From Saprospiraceae bacterium (GTDB lineage: Bacteria; Bacteroidota; Bacteroidia; Chitinophagales; Saprospiraceae), in NCBI GenBank assembly GCA_019634045.1, contig JAHQWA010000342.1, forward strand, positions 1-34,377: a stretch of DNA of 34,377 nucleotides, read 5' to 3'. The position numbers and the translations under genes are program-made. This document shows, piece by piece, positions 7,285 to 15,005 of this stretch (positions are counted from its first letter, which is position 1; the number at the start of each line of letters is the position of its first letter). The notes under the pieces were generated by a model, which worked only from the letters and a program-made list of their open reading frames with translations, ran no database searches and was not told the DNA's origin.

Positions 7285-9684
7285 ATGAAAAAATATACAG
7301 CACTTGTTGTTTTGCTGGGAATCCTAGCAAATCTTCCTGCCCAAGTTATATCCCCACTTTACCATCGAGTAAAAGTGGGCCTTCATCAAAAACAACTCAA
7401 GGAGATAAGTCAACTAGGCATAGAAGCGGATCATGGCACGATATATCCCGGAAAGTATTTGATTAATGATTTTTCTGAATCGGAGATTGAGACCTTGCGC
7501 CAAGCTGATTTCGAGCTTGAGATATTAATTGAAGATGTGGTGTCCTATTATAAGGATCCTCAGCGAAACAGTTTGGAGGAGCGGAATCCAACGGAGTGCT
7601 ATGTGTCCAGCATTACGGATTACCAAGTGCCAGAGAACTTTAGCTTGGGCAGTATGGGAGGCTTCTTTACTTACCAGGAAATGTTGGAGCAATTGGACGC
7701 GATGCATGCCAAATTTCCAAATCTGATCACCGAACGAAGCAGAATTAAAAACCATATGACTAGCGGGGGTAACCGTATCTATTGGTTGAAGATTTCAGAC
7801 AATCCCGCCATGGAAGAGGCTGAACCTGAGGTGCTGTATACTGCCCTCCATCATGCCAGAGAGCCCAATAGTTTAGCCCAATTGCTTTTCTACATGTGGT
7901 ATCTATTGGAGAACTATGAAACGGATGAAGAGATTCGCTATCTCTTGGATAATACAGCCCTGTATTTCATACCCTGTGTTAATCCAGATGGCTATCTTTT
8001 CAACCAAGAGATTGAACCTGATGGGGGAGGACTATGGCGGAAGAATCGCCGGGCCTTGGAAGATGGATTTACAGGAGTGGACCTCAATCGAAACTATGGT
8101 TTTCATTGGGGATATGATAATTCCGGTTCCTCCCCGAATCCGCAGTCTGATGTGTATCGAGGGACAGCCCCTTTTTCTGAGGTAGAGACAAGGGCAGTGA
8201 GAGATTTCTGTGAGGATCACAATTTTCGGGTGGCCCTCAATTGCCATACTTATGGTAAGTTGCTGGTTCACCCCTGGGGCTACCTAGATACTCCCACTTC
8301 GGATGCCGATATCTACACCAATTGGGCCGAACTGTACACCATGCAAAACAATTACCTGGCGGGCACAGGCTCCGAAACAGTTGGATACACGGTTAATGGG
8401 GATGCCGATGATTGGATGTATGGTGCCGTTGATATTATTTCGATGACCCCCGAAGTGGGCGGCGGCGGCCAGGGCGGCGGCTTTTGGCCATCTCCGGCAC
8501 AGATCATCCCCAACTGCAAGGCCAGTATGTGGATGAATTTAGCGGGTGTACGAGTACTACATCGATTTGGGATCGCTAAGGATAAAGGCCCTAGCATTTT
8601 GTCAGTGACAGAGCCTTCGTTTGCCTTTGCTTTAAAACGATATGGGCTGGAACCTGGACCCTTACAAGTGCAGCTTAAATCCCTTTCTCCTGCAGTTGAA
8701 GTGAATGCTGGCGCGAAAACCTATTCCAACTTGGATTTATATGAAGAAGTGCAAGATAAATTTTCGTGGAGCCTCACTGGAGATGTGCCAGAAGGAGAAC
8801 TGGTGCAATTCGAACTGAGCGTGAACAATGGAAGCTTTATCCTTCGGGATACCGTGGAGAAGTTACTACGCTTTACCGAACCAGAATTAGATGACCAGCT
8901 CACTTCAGCCGACAATTGGCAGTTGGATGGTACCTGGGGCATTACGACCAGAGAATTTGTCAGCGCTCCTTCCAGTATGACGGATTCTCCACTTGGAGGC
9001 TACGGGAATGATGCCAATAATATACTGGAAACAAAAAACTACATCACAGCACCCGAATTCAACACCGCCTACCTGAATTTTTGGGCCCGCTGGATCACGG
9101 AAAGTGATTTTGATTTTGTGCAAGTACAAATAGCCATCAATGATGGAGAATACCAACCACTATGTGGTCAATACTCCGACCTAGGCACCTCCAATCAACG
9201 CGAAGGGGAACCCTTATACGATGGCGCACAGTTAGAATGGGTACATGAGAATATCGCCTTACAGGATTTCTTGACGCCCGGTGATCGCTTCAAAATCCGT
9301 TTTGAGCTAGTAAGTGATCGTTTTCTTACCGCTGATGGCTTTTATCTGGATGACCTCCAAGTTTTCTTTTTTGAGGGGGACAATATCACCTCAGTCGAGG
9401 TACAAGACGAAGACCTTGCACAATCCGTCGAGATCTTCCCCAATCCTGCCCTCGACTGGCTGAATATAAAATGGCCAGAAGCCTTTGCTACTGCAGGCTC
9501 TATTCAACTCATCATCTATGATAATCTAGGACGCGTGGTCCAGGAAGTAAAAAACCTTCCCGCGCTGCCGCATAGCTACCACTTGGAACTCCAAACACTT
9601 CTACCAGGAGCCTACTGGGGTCAATTGCGGAATGCTACAGGGGAACAGCGTAGCTTCCAGTTTTTCCACCAGAAAACAGATTGA
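7285..9684 (+). CDS. T9SS-exported M14-family zinc carboxypeptidase
   Basis: 799 residues from the ATG at 7285, which gives a clean signal peptide (KKYTALVVLLGILANLPAQ); an upstream in-frame TTG at 7216 would place 23 residues in front of it. The catalytic domain spans residues ~125-430: zinc ligands H190 and E193 (HAREP) and H321 (NCHTYG), the substrate-binding DLNRNYG (N268-R269), and catalytic E390 in SMTPEVGGG. Residues ~30-90 look like an N-terminal propeptide/FN-like region (YHRVKVGLHQKQLKEISQLG). Residues ~560-710 form a jelly-roll beta domain resembling immune-inhibitor-A/MAM-like modules (YLNFWARWITESDFDFVQVQ in pieces). From ~715 a T9SS type A sorting domain (VEIFPNPALDWLNI ... GAYWGQL). 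It is a cell-surface or secreted exopeptidase that removes C-terminal residues from peptides. Confidence 0.92.
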   Translation: MKKYTALVVLLGILANLPAQVISPLYHRVKVGLHQKQLKEISQLGIEADHGTIYPGKYLINDFSESEIETLRQADFELEILIEDVVSYYKDPQRNSLEERNPTECYVSSITDYQVPENFSLGSMGGFFTYQEMLEQLDAMHAKFPNLITERSRIKNHMTSGGNRIYWLKISDNPAMEEAEPEVLYTALHHAREPNSLAQLLFYMWYLLENYETDEEIRYLLDNTALYFIPCVNPDGYLFNQEIEPDGGGLWRKNRRALEDGFTGVDLNRNYGFHWGYDNSGSSPNPQSDVYRGTAPFSEVETRAVRDFCEDHNFRVALNCHTYGKLLVHPWGYLDTPTSDADIYTNWAELYTMQNNYLAGTGSETVGYTVNGDADDWMYGAVDIISMTPEVGGGGQGGGFWPSPAQIIPNCKASMWMNLAGVRVLHRFGIAKDKGPSILSVTEPSFAFALKRYGLEPGPLQVQLKSLSPAVEVNAGAKTYSNLDLYEEVQDKFSWSLTGDVPEGELVQFELSVNNGSFILRDTVEKLLRFTEPELDDQLTSADNWQLDGTWGITTREFVSAPSSMTDSPLGGYGNDANNILETKNYITAPEFNTAYLNFWARWITESDFDFVQVQIAINDGEYQPLCGQYSDLGTSNQREGEPLYDGAQLEWVHENIALQDFLTPGDRFKIRFELVSDRFLTADGFYLDDLQVFFFEGDNITSVEVQDEDLAQSVEIFPNPALDWLNIKWPEAFATAGSIQLIIYDNLGRVVQEVKNLPALPHSYHLELQTLLPGAYWGQLRNATGEQRSFQFFHQKTD

Positions 9685-9706
9685 TAAATAAAATTCCCTC
9701 CATAGC

Positions 9707-9737
9707 TTGCTTTTAAAAAATAACTGCCTTATATTTG
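9707..9737 (+). promoter_or_regulatory. Bacteroidota-type promoter of the tRNA-fMet gene
   Basis: A -33 TTG (9707-9709) and a -7 TATATTTG (9730-9737, perfect TAnnTTTG) are separated by 20 nt, as in Bacteroidota sigma-ABfr promoters. Transcription would start a few bases before the tRNA at 9749. Confidence 0.8.
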
Positions 9738-9748
9738 CAGTCCAATAA

Positions 9749-9821
<73 letters not shown>

Positions 9822-9826
9822 CAAAG

Positions 9827-9857
9827 AAAAAAGCCGGTCAATTTTGACCGGCTTTTT
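9827..9857 (+). terminator. Intrinsic terminator behind tRNA-fMet
   Basis: A 9-bp perfect GC-rich stem (gccggtcaa at 9833-9841 and ttgaccggc at 9844-9852), extended by flanking A and T runs, ends in TTTTT. It begins 6 nt after the tRNA. The symmetric A/T runs would also let it work from the other strand. Confidence 0.92.
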
Positions 9858-9886
9858 GTGTTTTAGTCCACCCTTTATGCGCTCTT

Positions 9887-10291
9887 ATGTGTACAAAATA
9901 AAAAGGCGTGATTGCTGAACAAGCGGTAAGATTGGCAGCTCTTACACGTGCTTATGGAGTCTCAACGCCTATCGGAGATTACCTTCCTTACGATCTAATA
10001 CTGGATGTACAAGCTCGCCTGCTAAAGATTCAGGTGAAGTGTGCTTGATGGGATGAAAAAAAGGAAAATTAGGTTCTTGATAACCGGAGGACCCGTACTG
10101 ATCGCAGGAAAATGCTTAGGGCCAACTATCGGTATGAAGATTTCGACTACGCTATTCTGTATATTCCTAAACTGGAAGTTTTCTATATAATGCCAACCAT
10201 AGAATTCAATAGCTTTGATTCAGAGATACATCTTGTAGAGACAGTGAAGCGTCAGCGAACACCTCGTTCTGCAACGTTCCGAGAAGCCTAG
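9887..10291 (+). pseudogene. Decayed PD-(D/E)XK endonuclease, group I intron/homing type
   Basis: One reading frame carries the whole remnant: ATG at 9887, then in-frame stops at 9899 (TAA), 10046 (TGA) and 10070 (TAG), and a final TAG at 10289. Between the stops the translation reads KGVIAEQAVRLAALTRAYG, then STPIGDYLPYDLILDV, then LLKIQVKCA, and later YEDFDYAILYIPKLEVFYIMP. This is the PDDEXK_5-type layout: an N-terminal helix with the conserved 'KGxxAEqaV', the catalytic Asp in YDLIL and Q-x-K in IQVK, with a later strand typical of the family. Family members include I-Ssp6803I, the homing endonuclease of a cyanobacterial tRNA-fMet intron. No frameshift is needed, only nonsense changes, so decay looks recent. 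It is not translated into a full protein unless stops are suppressed. Confidence 0.75.
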
Positions 10292-10474
10292 CACCTGCTC
10301 GAAATGGATTCCAGAAATTAACTCACCAATCAGAAAACTGAATATACCTCTTGAGTAATAGACCATACTTCTTTGCTCCAGAAACCCCTAAGGAATCCAC
10401 AAAATTTAGAACCCCAACCCAACCTCAACTCTTCAAACCTCCGTCTTCCCCTATACAACTAAAAGATATAAAGC

Positions 10475-10672
10475 ATGAAAATTGAAAAAACACTTTTGCA
10501 AGCCATGGTCGTTGGCTTAGCACTCGGAGCGGCGACCTCCTGTAGTATGGCCGATAGCACCAGTGATACCCATCTAACGACTTGTGAAGAGGGTTGTGAG
10601 GTGGATCACCGATCAGAAAATGATGGGAACACACATAACTGGGACAATTGTCCGGGCTGCGGGATGGGCTAG
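10475..10672 (+). CDS. Cys-rich precursor-like peptide (chryseobasin-related, MNIO-class RiPP candidate)
   Basis: 65 residues. Residues 1-23: charged n-region (MKIEK), hydrophobic core (ALLQ-to-ALGAA type), ending ATSC, which looks like a lipoprotein or secretion signal with C23 as possible lipidation site. The remaining ~42 residues are polar, acidic and His/Asp/Asn rich, with C37 and C41 (TTCEEGC) and the C-terminal motif C59-P-G-C62-GMG. A short leader-like N-terminus, a spacer and a terminal CPxCGMG followed by a DUF692 gene is the arrangement I know from chryseobasin-related precursor peptides of Bacteroidota. Inference: the terminal Cys motif is the substrate of the downstream oxidase. 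The 254-bp gap to that gene contains two hairpins. Alternatively it is a small metal-binding lipoprotein. Confidence 0.75.
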   Translation: MKIEKTLLQAMVVGLALGAATSCSMADSTSDTHLTTCEEGCEVDHRSENDGNTHNWDNCPGCGMG

Positions 10673-10722
10673 CCAAAAATACCCTTCTTTGACAGATCTC
10701 GTGGGCAATCATAAAATGAGAT

Positions 10723-10767
10723 GAAAATGCGCCACTGATGTTTACGATCAGTGAAGCGTTGCATTTC
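10723..10767 (+). promoter_or_regulatory. Long imperfect hairpin after the precursor-peptide gene
   Basis: A perfect 7-bp stem (CACTGAT 10733-10739, ATCAGTG 10747-10753) with a 7-nt loop is extended on the outside by GAAAATGC (10723-10730) against GCATTTC (10761-10767) across an internal loop. No T-run follows, so an mRNA 3'-end stabiliser is more likely than a terminator. Confidence 0.45.
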
Positions 10768-10844
10768 AATTTTGAGTGTCTCGAAACACGAGATTTATCG
10801 AAGAACCCAAAAAAATGCTTTTAATTGTGATTAGCATACTAGGA

Positions 10845-10892
10845 AGCTGCTGGCGCCAAAATCGATGTAGGTCAGCAGCTCTCTTCTTTTTA
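10845..10892 (+). terminator. Candidate attenuator between precursor peptide and MNIO gene
   Basis: An 8-bp perfect stem (AGCTGCTG 10845-10852, CAGCAGCT 10873-10880) with a 20-nt loop is followed by CTCTTCTTTTT. It lies 35 nt upstream of the MNIO start. A partial terminator here would give more precursor than enzyme transcript, as is common in RiPP loci; this is inference. The long loop weakens the case. Confidence 0.4.
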
Positions 10893-10926
10893 TGTCTAGG
10901 TATCTCAAGATTACAATAAGTTAGCC

Positions 10927-12060
10927 ATGCCCGAAATTCTCTCATCCATTGCCTGTAATTTGGATCGAAATATCCTGACAGCGGCTTTGCCATTGTTTCA
11001 AGGAGCGGAGGTGCAAGCCATGGAGTGGGCATTCGATTCCTTGTATCAACAGCCGGAAATCCCACTTTGGTTTGAATCCTTGCTGCATACCTTCGCAGAT
11101 GCTGGCCGATTGGTGGGCCACGGTGTGTATTTTTCCATATTTGCGGGAAAATGGTCAGCCAAACAGGAGCAATGGCTATTCGAGTTGGAAGAGCTAGCTA
11201 GGAAATATCCCTTTGATCATGTGACCGAACACTTTGGCTTTATGACTGGTGCAGATTTTCATACCGGCGCGCCACTTAGCGTTCCTTACACGCCCACCAC
11301 TTTGGCGATTGGCCAGGATCGACTAAGAAGAATTCAGCAAGCTGCACAGTGCCCGGTCGGCTTGGAAAACCTGGCTTTTGCCTATACGCCCGAGGAAGTC
11401 TGGCGACAGGGGGATTTTCTAGATCGCTTACTGACGCCTGTGAACGGTTTCCTGATTCTGGATCTCCACAATCTATATTGCCAGCTGTATAATTTTCAAT
11501 TGACTTTTGAGAATTTGATTCAAGCCTATCCCTTACAGCGGGTTCGAGAAATACACATTTCCGGAGGGAGCTGGGAAGCTACAAAGAATGCCCCTGACCA
11601 GCCGATTCGCCGAGATACCCACGATGATAGAGTTCCAGAAGCGGTGTTCGACTTACTGTCGAAAGCACTTCCCATTTTGCCTAACCTCAAGTATGTGGTG
11701 CTAGAGCAGCTAGGACTTGGCTTAGATACGGCCGCACAGCAAGAGCAGTTTCGATCAGATTTTAACCGGATGCGCCAAATCGTAGCTTCTTTTAATCAAA
11801 CGAATACGGAGCTTGTGCAGCATCATTTCAAAGCCCCTAAGAGCTTACCGGCCTCTCGCCCGGCACAATCCCTAGACTTGCAAAAGGATCAAGAGGTACT
11901 GTCCTATATCCTAGAGGAATCCCAAAGCCTCGCCGAAGCACAATCAGCACTATTGGAATCCCGCCTGGCTAAGTCTGCCTGGCAGGTAGAGCACTGGTCC
12001 CCGAAGATGCTGGAGACAGCTGTACAGATCGCCCAAAAGTGGAAGAAGGGGTTCCGGTAG
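10927..12060 (+). CDS. DUF692 / MNIO multinuclear non-heme iron oxidase, RiPP-modifying type
   Basis: 377 residues from ATG at 10927. Residues ~5-285 form a DUF692 TIM barrel with the family's metal-site signatures in order: H65 (GHGVYFS), H102 (TEHFGFM), E147-N148 (GLENLAF), D179-x-H181-N182 (DLHNLYCQL), H210 (EIHISGG), H232-D233 (THDDRVP) and E260 (VVLEQLG). These correspond to the His/Asp/Glu ligands of the two-to-three-iron centre of MbnB, TglH and ChrH, which oxidise Cys residues of precursor peptides. Residues ~300-377 are an extra helical C-terminal region (LSYILEESQSLAEAQSALLE...), not part of a minimal ~280-residue DUF692; it may take the place of a separate substrate-binding partner, since none is encoded next to it. 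The Cys-rich peptide gene lies directly upstream. No second maturation enzyme or transporter is adjacent. Confidence 0.9.
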   Translation: MPEILSSIACNLDRNILTAALPLFQGAEVQAMEWAFDSLYQQPEIPLWFESLLHTFADAGRLVGHGVYFSIFAGKWSAKQEQWLFELEELARKYPFDHVTEHFGFMTGADFHTGAPLSVPYTPTTLAIGQDRLRRIQQAAQCPVGLENLAFAYTPEEVWRQGDFLDRLLTPVNGFLILDLHNLYCQLYNFQLTFENLIQAYPLQRVREIHISGGSWEATKNAPDQPIRRDTHDDRVPEAVFDLLSKALPILPNLKYVVLEQLGLGLDTAAQQEQFRSDFNRMRQIVASFNQTNTELVQHHFKAPKSLPASRPAQSLDLQKDQEVLSYILEESQSLAEAQSALLESRLAKSAWQVEHWSPKMLETAVQIAQKWKKGFR

Positions 12061-12083
12061 GACGTGAAATCGGAAAAAGATAT

Positions 12084-12197
12084 GGGCGTGCCCCCTCCTT
12101 ACAGTCGGGGTCGCTGTATTATGGGGCTCGCTATTCGCTCGGCCAGTTCCTTCGTCGCTGTCTGCGGCTTTGCCGCACCCCTCCATCCAGCTCACGC
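12084..12197. repeat. GC-rich extragenic repeat of Bacteroidota type
   Basis: A noncoding block much richer in G+C than its surroundings. It opens with the palindrome GGGCGTGCCC (12084-12093), contains the hairpin GCGGCtttGCCGC (12164-12176) and a GCTCGCTATTCGCTCGGCC stretch, and closes with CACGC (12193-12197), complementary to the opening GCGTG (12086-12090). I recognise this layout as a dispersed repeat often found just behind genes in marine Bacteroidota. Only one copy lies in the window, so the repeat status is from memory and not shown here. Confidence 0.55.
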
Positions 12198-12310
12198 GCA
12201 TTACCTCACCCACTTGCCGAAAACTTACCGAAACTAGAAACAATACCCTGTCTCCGCCTCCCCGGTGCACCTACTTGATAGGATTGAACAAGAAAATACT
12301 ATTTTTGGAC

Positions 12311-13156
12311 ATGAAGTTTTCAACCCTTTATGTATTCTTGCTTCTATTAGTTATCGCATGCAATGATGAGGAGATGACAACAGACAAATCCAACCCAACT
12401 ACAGTCCGCGTAGCCGCCGCCCAAATATTTTGCCTGGATGGAGATAAGCCAGGTAATCTAGTGCGCATAGAAAATGCCATGAAAGAAGCCAAAGCAGCAG
12501 AAGTGGATATCATCTGCTTTCCAGAAATGGCCTTAATGGGCTGGGTCAATCCAGATGCGCATCAGCAATCTCAACCCATTCCGGGGGCCGACAGCGACAC
12601 CTTGGCCGCCTTGGCCCGCAAGTATCAGATGTACATGGCGATTGGATTAGGGGAGAAGGATGGTGATCAACTCTATGATTCGGCGATTTTACTTGACCCT
12701 AATGGCGAGATCTTATTAAAACATAGAAAGGTGAATATTCTGACAGAGCTCATGGATCCACCCTATACACCAGGTAAGGGCGTACAAGTGGTGGAAACCG
12801 AATTTGGCAAAATAGGTGTGATGATCTGTGCAGATTCATTTGTGGAAGAAGTGAAACAAGAAATGACCGATCTAGCACCAGACCTACTCTTGATTCCCTA
12901 TGGTTGGGCCAAAGAAGTTGAGGACTGGCCAGGACACGGCTTAGAATTGGAAAAAACGGTGACCTCTACTGCCAAAGCCATTGGATGTCCTGTGCTTGGA
13001 ACGGACTTGGTGGGCGAGATCAGCCAGGGACCGTGGCGAGGCTTGGTCTACGGAGGGCAAAGTCTAATAGTTGATGCGGAAGGGAAAGTGCTTAAGAAAG
13101 GATTAGATCGAGACCGAGATTTGCTTATCGTTGATCTTCCGCTAGCCAAGGACTGA
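12311..13156 (+). CDS. Lipoprotein carbon-nitrogen hydrolase (nitrilase superfamily)
   Basis: 281 residues from ATG at 12311; this start gives a lipoprotein signal peptide (MKFSTLYVFLLLLVIAC, lipobox Cys17), whereas longer in-frame starts run into the GC-rich repeat. The catalytic triad of the superfamily is complete: E72 (FPEMALMGW), K140 (LKHRKVN) and C173 (VMICADSF). The enzyme should hydrolyse an amide or nitrile C-N bond, by family logic in the periplasm or at the outer membrane. Export is unusual because most nitrilase-superfamily amidases are cytosolic. The substrate cannot be read from sequence. It is followed 47 bp later by an exported M1 aminopeptidase on the same strand, so the two may be co-transcribed. 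Confidence 0.88.
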   Translation: MKFSTLYVFLLLLVIACNDEEMTTDKSNPTTVRVAAAQIFCLDGDKPGNLVRIENAMKEAKAAEVDIICFPEMALMGWVNPDAHQQSQPIPGADSDTLAALARKYQMYMAIGLGEKDGDQLYDSAILLDPNGEILLKHRKVNILTELMDPPYTPGKGVQVVETEFGKIGVMICADSFVEEVKQEMTDLAPDLLLIPYGWAKEVEDWPGHGLELEKTVTSTAKAIGCPVLGTDLVGEISQGPWRGLVYGGQSLIVDAEGKVLKKGLDRDRDLLIVDLPLAKD

Positions 13157-13203
13157 ATTAATTCTTTTGAACTTGATACCACACAGTAACCAAAATAGAT
13201 AGA

Positions 13204-14841
13204 ATGAACACTAAGTATTTGTTGTTACTCTTGCTAGTCGCACCCATTTTCCTTTCTGCACAAAACACCTTCACCCGCCAAGATACACTCCGAGGCACCA
13301 TCACCCCAGAGCGAAGCTGGTGGGATCTGACCTATTATCATTTACAAGTTGAAGTAAATCCATCAGATAGTTCTTTGCAGGGAATTAACACGATGCAATT
13401 CAAGGTCTTGGAAGCGGGGAATAAGGTGCAAATTGATCTGCAGCCGCCGATGGAGATCGACAAGGTGATGTTTCAAGAAAAGGAAGTTAAGGTAATTAAG
13501 GAAGGGAATGCCCATTTTATTGACTTACCAGCGGGCTTGGAAGTATCGAGTGTACATGAACTGGATATATACTTTCAAGGAAAACCTAAAGTGAGTAAAC
13601 GACCACCTTGGGACGGAGGCTTAACCTGGCAAAAAGATCTCAACGGCAAAGATATTGTAACAACCACCTGCCAAGGAGATGGGGCTTCCCTTTGGTGGCC
13701 CTGCAAGGATCATATGTATGATGAGGTGGATAGTATGTTGATCAGTGTAAAGGTGCCGGAAGGACTAATGGATGTATCAAATGGTCGCTTACGTGCTACG
13801 GATGAACATGAGGACGGTTCAAAGACCTTTCACTGGTTTGTTTCGAATCCCATCAGCAATTATGTAATCAATCTCAATGTATCAGATTATGTGCAGTTCT
13901 CAGAGCAATATGAGGGAGTGAACGGGACCTTAGATTGTGATTATTTTGTATTGCCCTATAACCTGGAAAAAGCCCAAGAACAATTTAAGGATGTTGGGCG
14001 TATGTTGGAGGCTTTTGAGCACTGGTTTGGTCCCTATCCCTTTTATGAGGATGGGTTTAAACTAGTAGAAGTGCCGTACCCAGGAATGGAGCATCAGAGC
14101 TCCGTTACCTATGGTAATGGCTTTGAAAATGGATACGGGGGGAGAGATGTTAGTGGAACGGGATGGGGGTTTAAGTTCGATTTTATCATCATACATGAGG
14201 CAGGGCATGAGTGGTTTGCCAATAGCATCACCTACAAGGACATTGCGGACATGTGGATACATGAAAGTTTTACGGCTTACTCAGAAGGCCTTTTCGTAGA
14301 TTTTCATTACGGAAAGGAAGCGGGTGCAGAATATGTCGTAGGCACCCGGCAAAATATTCGCAATGATCGCCCCATCATTGGATCGTATGGGGTTAATCAT
14401 AGCGGATCTGGAGACATGTACAGCAAAGGAGCCAATATGCTTCACACCCTCCGCCAATGGGTCAACAATGATGGCAAATGGCGTCAGGCCCTGCGCGGAT
14501 TGAATAAGACCTTCTATCATCAGACGGTATCGACTCAACAGATAGAAGACTATTTAGCAGAAAAACTGGGTTTAGAGCTCAAGGTTTTCTTCGATCAATA
14601 CCTGAGGACCACAGACATACCAGTGCTAGAGTATAAAGTGGAGGAAAGCAAGTTGAAGTACCGTTGGACTAATTGTCTAAAAGAATTTGCCATGCCGATT
14701 AAAGTTAAGATTGGAGAACAATACCGATGGCTGATGCCTCGTACCACTTGGACGACCCATTTGCTTGGGGAGGGAGAAGGTGACTCCATCTTGGTGGATT
14801 CTGATTTTTACATCGAAGCAAAAAGACTTGAGAAGGGGTAA
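13204..14841 (+). CDS. Exported M1-family metallopeptidase (aminopeptidase N-like)
   Basis: 545 residues. Signal peptide 1-19 (YLLLLLLVAPIFLSA, cleavage before QN). Residues ~35-235 form the N-terminal beta saddle including the family motif WWPCKDH (164-170). The gluzincin site is complete: H331-E332-x-x-H335 (HEAGHEWF) and E354 (WIHESF), spaced 18 residues after the second His. The N-terminus-recognition motif usually written GxMEN appears as GMEHQ (294-298), a variant I associate with a Bacteroidota M1 subfamily. The long C-terminal helical domain of aminopeptidase N is missing (545 versus ~870 residues), so it is a compact form. No T9SS domain; likely periplasmic. Confidence 0.92.
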   Translation: MNTKYLLLLLLVAPIFLSAQNTFTRQDTLRGTITPERSWWDLTYYHLQVEVNPSDSSLQGINTMQFKVLEAGNKVQIDLQPPMEIDKVMFQEKEVKVIKEGNAHFIDLPAGLEVSSVHELDIYFQGKPKVSKRPPWDGGLTWQKDLNGKDIVTTTCQGDGASLWWPCKDHMYDEVDSMLISVKVPEGLMDVSNGRLRATDEHEDGSKTFHWFVSNPISNYVINLNVSDYVQFSEQYEGVNGTLDCDYFVLPYNLEKAQEQFKDVGRMLEAFEHWFGPYPFYEDGFKLVEVPYPGMEHQSSVTYGNGFENGYGGRDVSGTGWGFKFDFIIIHEAGHEWFANSITYKDIADMWIHESFTAYSEGLFVDFHYGKEAGAEYVVGTRQNIRNDRPIIGSYGVNHSGSGDMYSKGANMLHTLRQWVNNDGKWRQALRGLNKTFYHQTVSTQQIEDYLAEKLGLELKVFFDQYLRTTDIPVLEYKVEESKLKYRWTNCLKEFAMPIKVKIGEQYRWLMPRTTWTTHLLGEGEGDSILVDSDFYIEAKRLEKG

Positions 14842-15005
14842 ATGAGATCTTACTGCTCGGATAGAAAAAGCCAGAATGTAAAATTACTTCTTCAATAATG
14901 ATGGTTTTTTGACGGATACCCGTTATTTTCAGCCATGTAATGAGGGCTACAGGAAGCTTCTGAAGCTCTTGTAATAAGACAGGACCTAATAGAAAAAAGA
15001 GAAAG

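Noticed and set aside
7525-9156. Several open frames antisense to or within the carboxypeptidase gene
   Set aside because: All lie inside the intact M14 coding sequence and show no independent features.
10815-10919. 34-codon open frame between the precursor peptide and the MNIO gene (MLLIVISILGSCW...)
   Set aside because: It overlaps the 8-bp hairpin at 10845-10880, has no family resemblance, and the basic/hydrophobic mix is typical of chance frames; kept only as a note.
12300-12307. TATTTTTG with TTG 22 nt upstream as a promoter for the nitrilase-family gene
   Set aside because: The -7 box would place the transcript start inside or after the ATG at 12311, which is needed for the lipoprotein signal peptide.
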